Under the pieces are notes generated by a model, which did no database searches, was not told the origin of the DNA, and saw nothing but the letters and a program-made list of their open reading frames with translations. A program made the position numbers and the translations under genes. From assembly GCA_003952965.2 (NCBI GenBank), contig RXIC02000492.1:186001-250000 (forward strand): 64,000 nucleotides of DNA. The letters run 5' to 3'. The stretch is from Morella rubra (taxonomy: Eukaryota; Streptophyta; Magnoliopsida; Fagales; Myricaceae). Each line of letters starts with the position of its first letter. Positions within the stretch are counted from its first letter, which is position 1. Positions 56,819-64,000 of the stretch are shown piece by piece.

Positions 56819-57487
56819 TACCGATCGAGTAAATTGCCTTCCTAATACAACATCTTGATTGGTCAAACTGAATAGACTATTTTGAAAGAAAAAAAAAATA
56901 GAAAATAAGCTGGTTTATATGATCTTGTGATGGAGAATCATATCTTATCTTTTTAACAAGGGTGACCCTTAGAATCTTATCTTATCTTTTTAACAAGGAA
57001 AAAGTCAGGACACTTTGAGCTCTTAATTGTGACTACTGACTACACTAGTACGTAGGACCATTGCCTTTTGTGTTCTCTAGTTTGATTCAGCCTGTAGGAC
57101 CACGTTAATTTCTTAGAGCAGCCAATTACGTACAACTTTTCATTTTTCTGTTAAAATATATAGGTTAAAATATTACACGTATTCTTGTGTGGTATGATAT
57201 TTTCTTGGAAATGTTCTTAGGGTTTTTTTTTTTCCCTTCGTCCTTAAGATATAACACATTTCTCACATATGCCCTTTCATCTGCATTCTATCCATTACTT
57301 GTCGGAATTTGCTAACATGTCCAACTCCATCAGCATCATAACCAATAAAACGACGACACGCGTTGCATGCGCTGATTGGGTCCATTTACTTGTCTACTGT
57401 ACATGCCAAGCCAGCTAAAGATTATGAAATTACAAGTTTGTCACTGCCTCGTCACTTAAATAATTTGACAGGGACGACCCTGGCCAT
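56819..57487. other. GST-D upstream block, repeated elsewhere in the cluster
   Basis: No gene. The part at about 56990-57135 (AAAAAGTCAGGACAC ... AATTTCTTAGAGCAGCC) has relatives at 60060-60370 and 60715-60860. A 33-base direct repeat around ATCTTATCTTTTTAACAAGG lies at about 56941-57000. Confidence 0.7.
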
Positions 57488-57632
57488 TGAGCTCCTTCGC
57501 CCGATATTGTTGCATGGGCTAAGAGGTGCTTGCAGAGGGAGAGCGTTGCCATGCATGACTCTTCCTAACCAGAAGAAGGTTTATGAGTTTGCATTAATAG
57601 AGATAACGAAGAAGAGGCTTCGCTTGGAATAG
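57488..57632 (+). pseudogene. GST 3'-terminal fragment
   Basis: Only the last quarter of exon 2 remains: a GAGCTCCTTCGCCC junction, then sequence for IVAWAKRCLQRES, a 4-base insertion (GCAT) that shifts the frame, and QKKVYEFA ... KKRLRLE followed by TAG. No exon 1 or splice site is present upstream. The copy continues into GST-C-like 3' flank to about 58080, so it arose by duplication of genomic DNA, not by retroposition. Confidence 0.88.
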
Positions 57633-58690
57633 AACAGAGTAATCGTTTGGCCCGACTATTTTGTTTTTAATTTTCCTTTTGGATAATCGTTATGCGTGTT
57701 TAGCTCTCCCTTCCAGAACTAAGATATCCTAAATACTGATGTACAGTATTAGCTAAGCATACTCTAATCAGGCGACAAGTGTTCGGTTACATCATGCATT
57801 ATACACACGTCTATTAGCGCAAAGACCACCCTTAGAAATTTAATTAATTTGCATGCACGTATTTTTAAATTAGGGAGTATAAATTTCAAACAAAAGAAAA
57901 GTAAGACATACAATTAGAAGGTAGAGTAATTATTGACTAGTACTGCTTTAATTAAGGAGAATAGTGTGTCACCGTCTCGGCTTCAGGAGCATTAACTATG
58001 TACTTTCGCTTTCCATGCATACAATAATTTTCTTTTACATCGATCTTTAAAGAAGTCTCCCAGGCTAATCAGGCTAGCTAGGTATATATCCAGTTTATTT
58101 ATTAATTGAACCTTTTTTTCTTAAAAATAATATATATAGGTGTCTTATATATTCTCGAGGACTTCACTGCATTTGGATGAGCAGATTTTATTAGAATTAG
58201 TGTAAATTTTATTGAAATTGGTGAAAAAATTATTTGAGTTTATAAAATGTACTATTAAAATTGTGAAAATTGTTTTTTTTTTTTTAAATGTTATGTCATC
58301 CAAGCTGGGGCTTAATGATTAGGCTGGATTCTCAAGATTTCGTTAAAAACTTATCAGGCTTATATGGATTAGATCCTCTAATTTATTTATTATATATCCG
58401 GTTAATAATATTGGATTCTCCAATAACGTGCGTACATCCTACTCTTATTCTCTCTTGTAGTAAGCAATTTGCTGCTTACAAACTTTAAAAGTTTAGTTTT
58501 TCTTAATTTTGTGAGAACTTAATAGTTTATTGTTAAATAAACACTTATCCTAAAAATTAATTGTTAGAGAGAGATGAACTTTATTATATTTAATTAAGGG
58601 AGAGCTAAAAACACATATAATCCAAAAGGGAAATAAAAGACAAAACAGTTGGGCCAAACAATCATTATATTCCAAGCAGCCAAGCGTCTT
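57633..58690. other. Duplicated GST-C-like flank and AT-rich DNA, no gene
   Basis: 57633-58080 corresponds to the GST-C 3' flank. A possible MITE with ends GCATTTGGATGAGCAG and ATGTCATCCAAGC lies at about 58168-58313, with weak support. The rest is AT-rich without recognisable content. Confidence 0.55.
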
Positions 58691-58775
58691 CTTCCTCTCC
58701 ACTGCAAACTGATCATAAACCTTATTCAAGCCTGTTCTTCCTCTCGATCCACCGCAAACTGATCATAAACCTTCT

Positions 58776-60552
<1,777 letters not shown>

Positions 60553-60928
60553 TATATGACTGTCAAATGGTCAAGAAACGCCTGCGGACTTTCTTCATAC
60601 ATATTCTCGGATATTCTATCTACATGATTCTACAAGGGCACAATAAAAGTCAATAGCAATCAATCGGACGTGGATATCCATCCCACAAAGAACCATTTCT
60701 TATCTTATGAACATGAAAAAAGTCAGTACACGTTCAGCTCCTAATTGTGACTACTGCCTACACTAGTACGTAGGTCCAATATTGCCTTTTGTTTCTCTTG
60801 TTTGATTCGGCCAGTAGGACCACGTTAATTTCTTAGAGCAGCCAAGTACGACCTTTCTTTTTTTTTCTGTTAAATAATCAAGAGGAACATAAATTACACC
60901 AAAAGAACAAATAGTTCTGTCTTTTTAA
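60553..60928. other. Duplicated GST upstream block, copy 2
   Basis: Counterpart of 59907-60430 without the MITE. It continues past the TRIM-like element to about 61270. No gene. Confidence 0.75.
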
Positions 60929-61179
60929 TGAATCTATTATCTTTCTAAAAGTTTAAACTAATAGAAAAATAAAGATTTTATTATTTGTTATATTCTCTAA
61001 CACTCTCCCTCACGTGTAGGCCGAACACGTATAATATTTAATTAAAATTGGGGTAGAGTGTGAAGTCAGGTCTTGAACTTTGGACCTTGGCTCTGATACC
61101 ATATGAATCTATCATTCATTTCAAAAGCTTAAACTGATCGGAAGAGAAAGATTTTATTATTTGATTATATTCTCTAACA
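60929..61179 (-). mobile_element. TRIM-like miniature LTR retroelement
   Basis: Two direct repeats of 74 and 76 bp (60929-61002 and 61104-61179) start TGAATCTAT and end TATTCTCTAACA. Between them are only 101 bases. On the reverse strand a PBS (TGGTATCAGAGC, 61090-61101) lies two bases from the right repeat, and a polypurine GAGGGAGAG (61003-61011) abuts the left repeat. This is the layout of a terminal-repeat retrotransposon in miniature. It has no coding capacity. The sister block near 60455 lacks it. A clean target duplication is not visible. Confidence 0.85.
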
Positions 61180-61181
61180 CT

Positions 61182-61716
61182 TGTAAATTTCATGGCTTTT
61201 GTTTTCACCATACTAGATCTCAAAAATGTTTCTTTTCTTTTTTGTTCAAATTTCTCATTCCAAACAATAATTTCTCTCGGTAAAAATCTCTCACTTGTCT
61301 GAATGGAAATCTTTCCCGGATGCATGGGAATAGTCTTGCTTTTGAACTGTGGTTTTACTCGGATCAAGATCCTCTGTAAATTTTTACTCGAATTGTACCG
61401 TACAATTTGAAAAGAGATGGACACAATAAATCTCATACTATTTAATGTTATGCTTCGTGGCTTTTGTTTTCACCATACTATATCTCAAAAATGTTTCTTT
61501 TCTTTTTTGTTCAAATTTCTCATTCCAAACAATAATTTCTCCCGGTAAAAATCTCTCACTTGTCTGAATAGAAATCTTTCCCGGATGCATGGGAATAGTC
61601 TTGCTTTTGGACCATGGTTTTACTCGGATCAAGATCTTCTATAATTTCTTACTCAAATTGAACCGTACAATTTGAAAAGAGATAGACACAATAAATTTCA
61701 TACTATTTAATGTTGT
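61182..61716. repeat. Direct tandem duplication, about 270 bp per unit
   Basis: Units 61182-61450 and about 61451-61716 share TGGCTTTTGTTTTCACCATA, CCGGATGCATGGGAATAGTC and ACCGTACAATTTGAAAAGAG. The first 90 bases also occur in block copy 1 near 60455-60540. The reverse-strand open frames over both units are near-identical and have no known domain. Confidence 0.88.
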
Positions 61717-62428
61717 GCATGTAAAATTTCGGGCAACATAGACCCTATAGTATAATTTATTTGTTATGTTTGTCTCACTTCAAATTGCAAGATGCAATCT
61801 GAACAAAAAATTACGGAGAATTTACTCCATTATGGCGTGGGTGAAGCTTTATTTTCAAACAAAAGAAAACGTAAGACATACAATCAGGAGATAGAAGCAT
61901 GATTGTTGAGTGTGTCACTGTCTACCTTTAGAAACAACTTTGGTTTTCCATACACTTATTGTCATCTATATATGAAGAAAGCCAGCAATTAATACTAGGT
62001 CTGCAAGACAGATGATCCTCTCTGACTGCACCATATATATCCTTAATATATCTTCAACACTAAAAAACAATTTTGATTAAACTTTTTGAGTGTTTTTATG
62101 ACGTCCTGTGAGAGTAAGATGAGAAAACAAGAGGGTTATTTATAAAATAAAAAATAAAAAATTGATGCTTGTAAAATATCCAACAAGGACAGGCTATTAT
62201 CTTCCTTGTAAAGCCTACAATAATATACTTCCAAATCTATGTTAAAGCTTAAAAAAGAATGCGAAAAGAAAGCTTTTTTAAGCACAGAAAGTGGAAGCGT
62301 TTCAATGGCTTAAACATTTTTTTTTTCATTTTTTTTTATGTGTACCCAGTTTTTAACTATAAAATATTTAATACTACCAGAAATTACGTACCAAAAAGAT
62401 CAGCCAATCTTAAGGCGGTAACGAAGCG
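61717..62428. other. Intergenic, no gene found
   Basis: AT-rich. A short match to the GST-C-type 3' flank appears near 61915-61970 (TGTCACTGTCTACCTTTAG, TTTTCCATACACTTATT), a further trace of duplication. Confidence 0.5.
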
Positions 62429-62787
62429 GTTCTCACCGTTTATCAAACGTTGATTTCATCATATAAATATCCTCCAAAATATACTTTTTCTGCGAGGTCA
62501 GCCCTCAATCATGCAGTCAAGCTCAGGGTGCTAAGAAAAATAAAAACAAAAAACGAAAAGCCGTCTCTTGAATCGAACGAGAGTGGGTGAAAATACGAGG
62601 CGCGTGTCGTTCTCACCGTTTATCAAACGTTGATTTCATCAAATAAATATCTTCCAAAATGTACTTTCCTGCGAGGTCGGCCCTCATGCATGCAGTCAAG
62701 ATCAGGGTGCTAAGGAAAATAAAAACAAAAAACGGAAAGCCGTCTCTTGAATCGAACGAGAGTGGGTGAAAATACAAGGCGCGTGTC
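62429..62787. repeat. Tandem duplication of 180 bp upstream of GST-F
   Basis: Copy 1 is 62429-62608 and copy 2 is 62609-62787, head to tail with few differences. Both contain TCTCACCGTTTATCAAACGT, AAGCCGTCTCTTGAATCGAA and GGCGCGTGTCG. The pair ends about 175 bases before the GST-F TATA box, so any regulatory site inside is doubled. Confidence 0.92.
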
Positions 62788-62960
62788 GAGACTTTTCTGG
62801 ATATTCTCACAAATATGACCAAAGCATGACATCGTCCGGACTCGAAAAATGACAGTACTGTTCCCAGTTACAAAACGACACCTGCACCGCACTTCCTAGA
62901 GCCACATAATCGGCAAAGACGATTCCCATGCCCTTTGTAGGATTTAGGGAGTCCGTTTAA

Positions 62961-64000
<1,040 letters not shown>

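Noticed and set aside
58168-58313. Further MITE candidate
   Set aside because: Inverted ends match over only a few bases and no target duplication is visible, so it is mentioned only in the intergenic entry.
61090-61101. tRNA gene because of the GCTCTGATACCA word
   Set aside because: There is no cloverleaf around it; it is a primer-binding site next to a terminal repeat.
62429-62787. Possible CRISPR-like or regulatory repeat array
   Set aside because: Only two long direct copies without spacers in a plant genome; it is a simple tandem duplication.

Overview
The window is nuclear DNA of a flowering plant, most likely a woody core eudicot. Genes carry GT-AG introns, the polyphenol oxidase (PPO) gene has no intron, intergenic DNA is AT-rich, and plant-only families are present (Dof, DUF1218, tau-class glutathione transferase). 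Retroelements and MITE-like insertions are frequent. I cannot name the species.

Left part (1-38.7 kb) is ordinary gene space. In order: the 3' part of a proline-rich At4g04980-like gene (+, runs off the left edge); a thylakoid-lumen PPO (-); an IST1-like ESCRT regulator (+, six exons); a DUF1218 membrane protein (+, three exons); a Dof factor close to DOF1.4 (-); the U2 snRNP subunit SF3B2/SAP145 (-, eighteen exons, with an apparent frameshift in an acidic repeat); and a polyol transporter-like MFS carrier, PLT4 type (+, two exons). These genes share no pathway.

Right part (41.4-64 kb) is a tau-class glutathione S-transferase (GSTU) cluster. Every member has one phase-0 intron after the Asp-Lys-Lys that ends exon 1. 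Three copies look complete (GST-A, -B, -C, all +). GST-F (+) is cut by the window end. Two reverse-strand copies are damaged: GST-D by a 140-bp MITE with an 8-bp target duplication plus an early stop, GST-E by a one-base deletion in codon 7 and a remodelled 3' end. A 3'-terminal fragment lies between them. Exon 2 of GST-C and GST-E is almost identical although exon 1 differs, which points to gene conversion or a very recent inverted duplication. A decayed 6.4-kb Ty1/copia element with 427-bp LTRs sits behind GST-A. Duplicated intergenic blocks hold a 0.25-kb TRIM-like element and a MITE that the sister blocks lack.

I found no CRISPR array, no operon and no convincing new molecular system. The most useful observations are the recombination history of the GST cluster, the dated-by-empty-site small elements, and the SF3B2 frameshift. 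Exon borders were read by eye from splice consensus and known family sequence; no alignment or database search was run.
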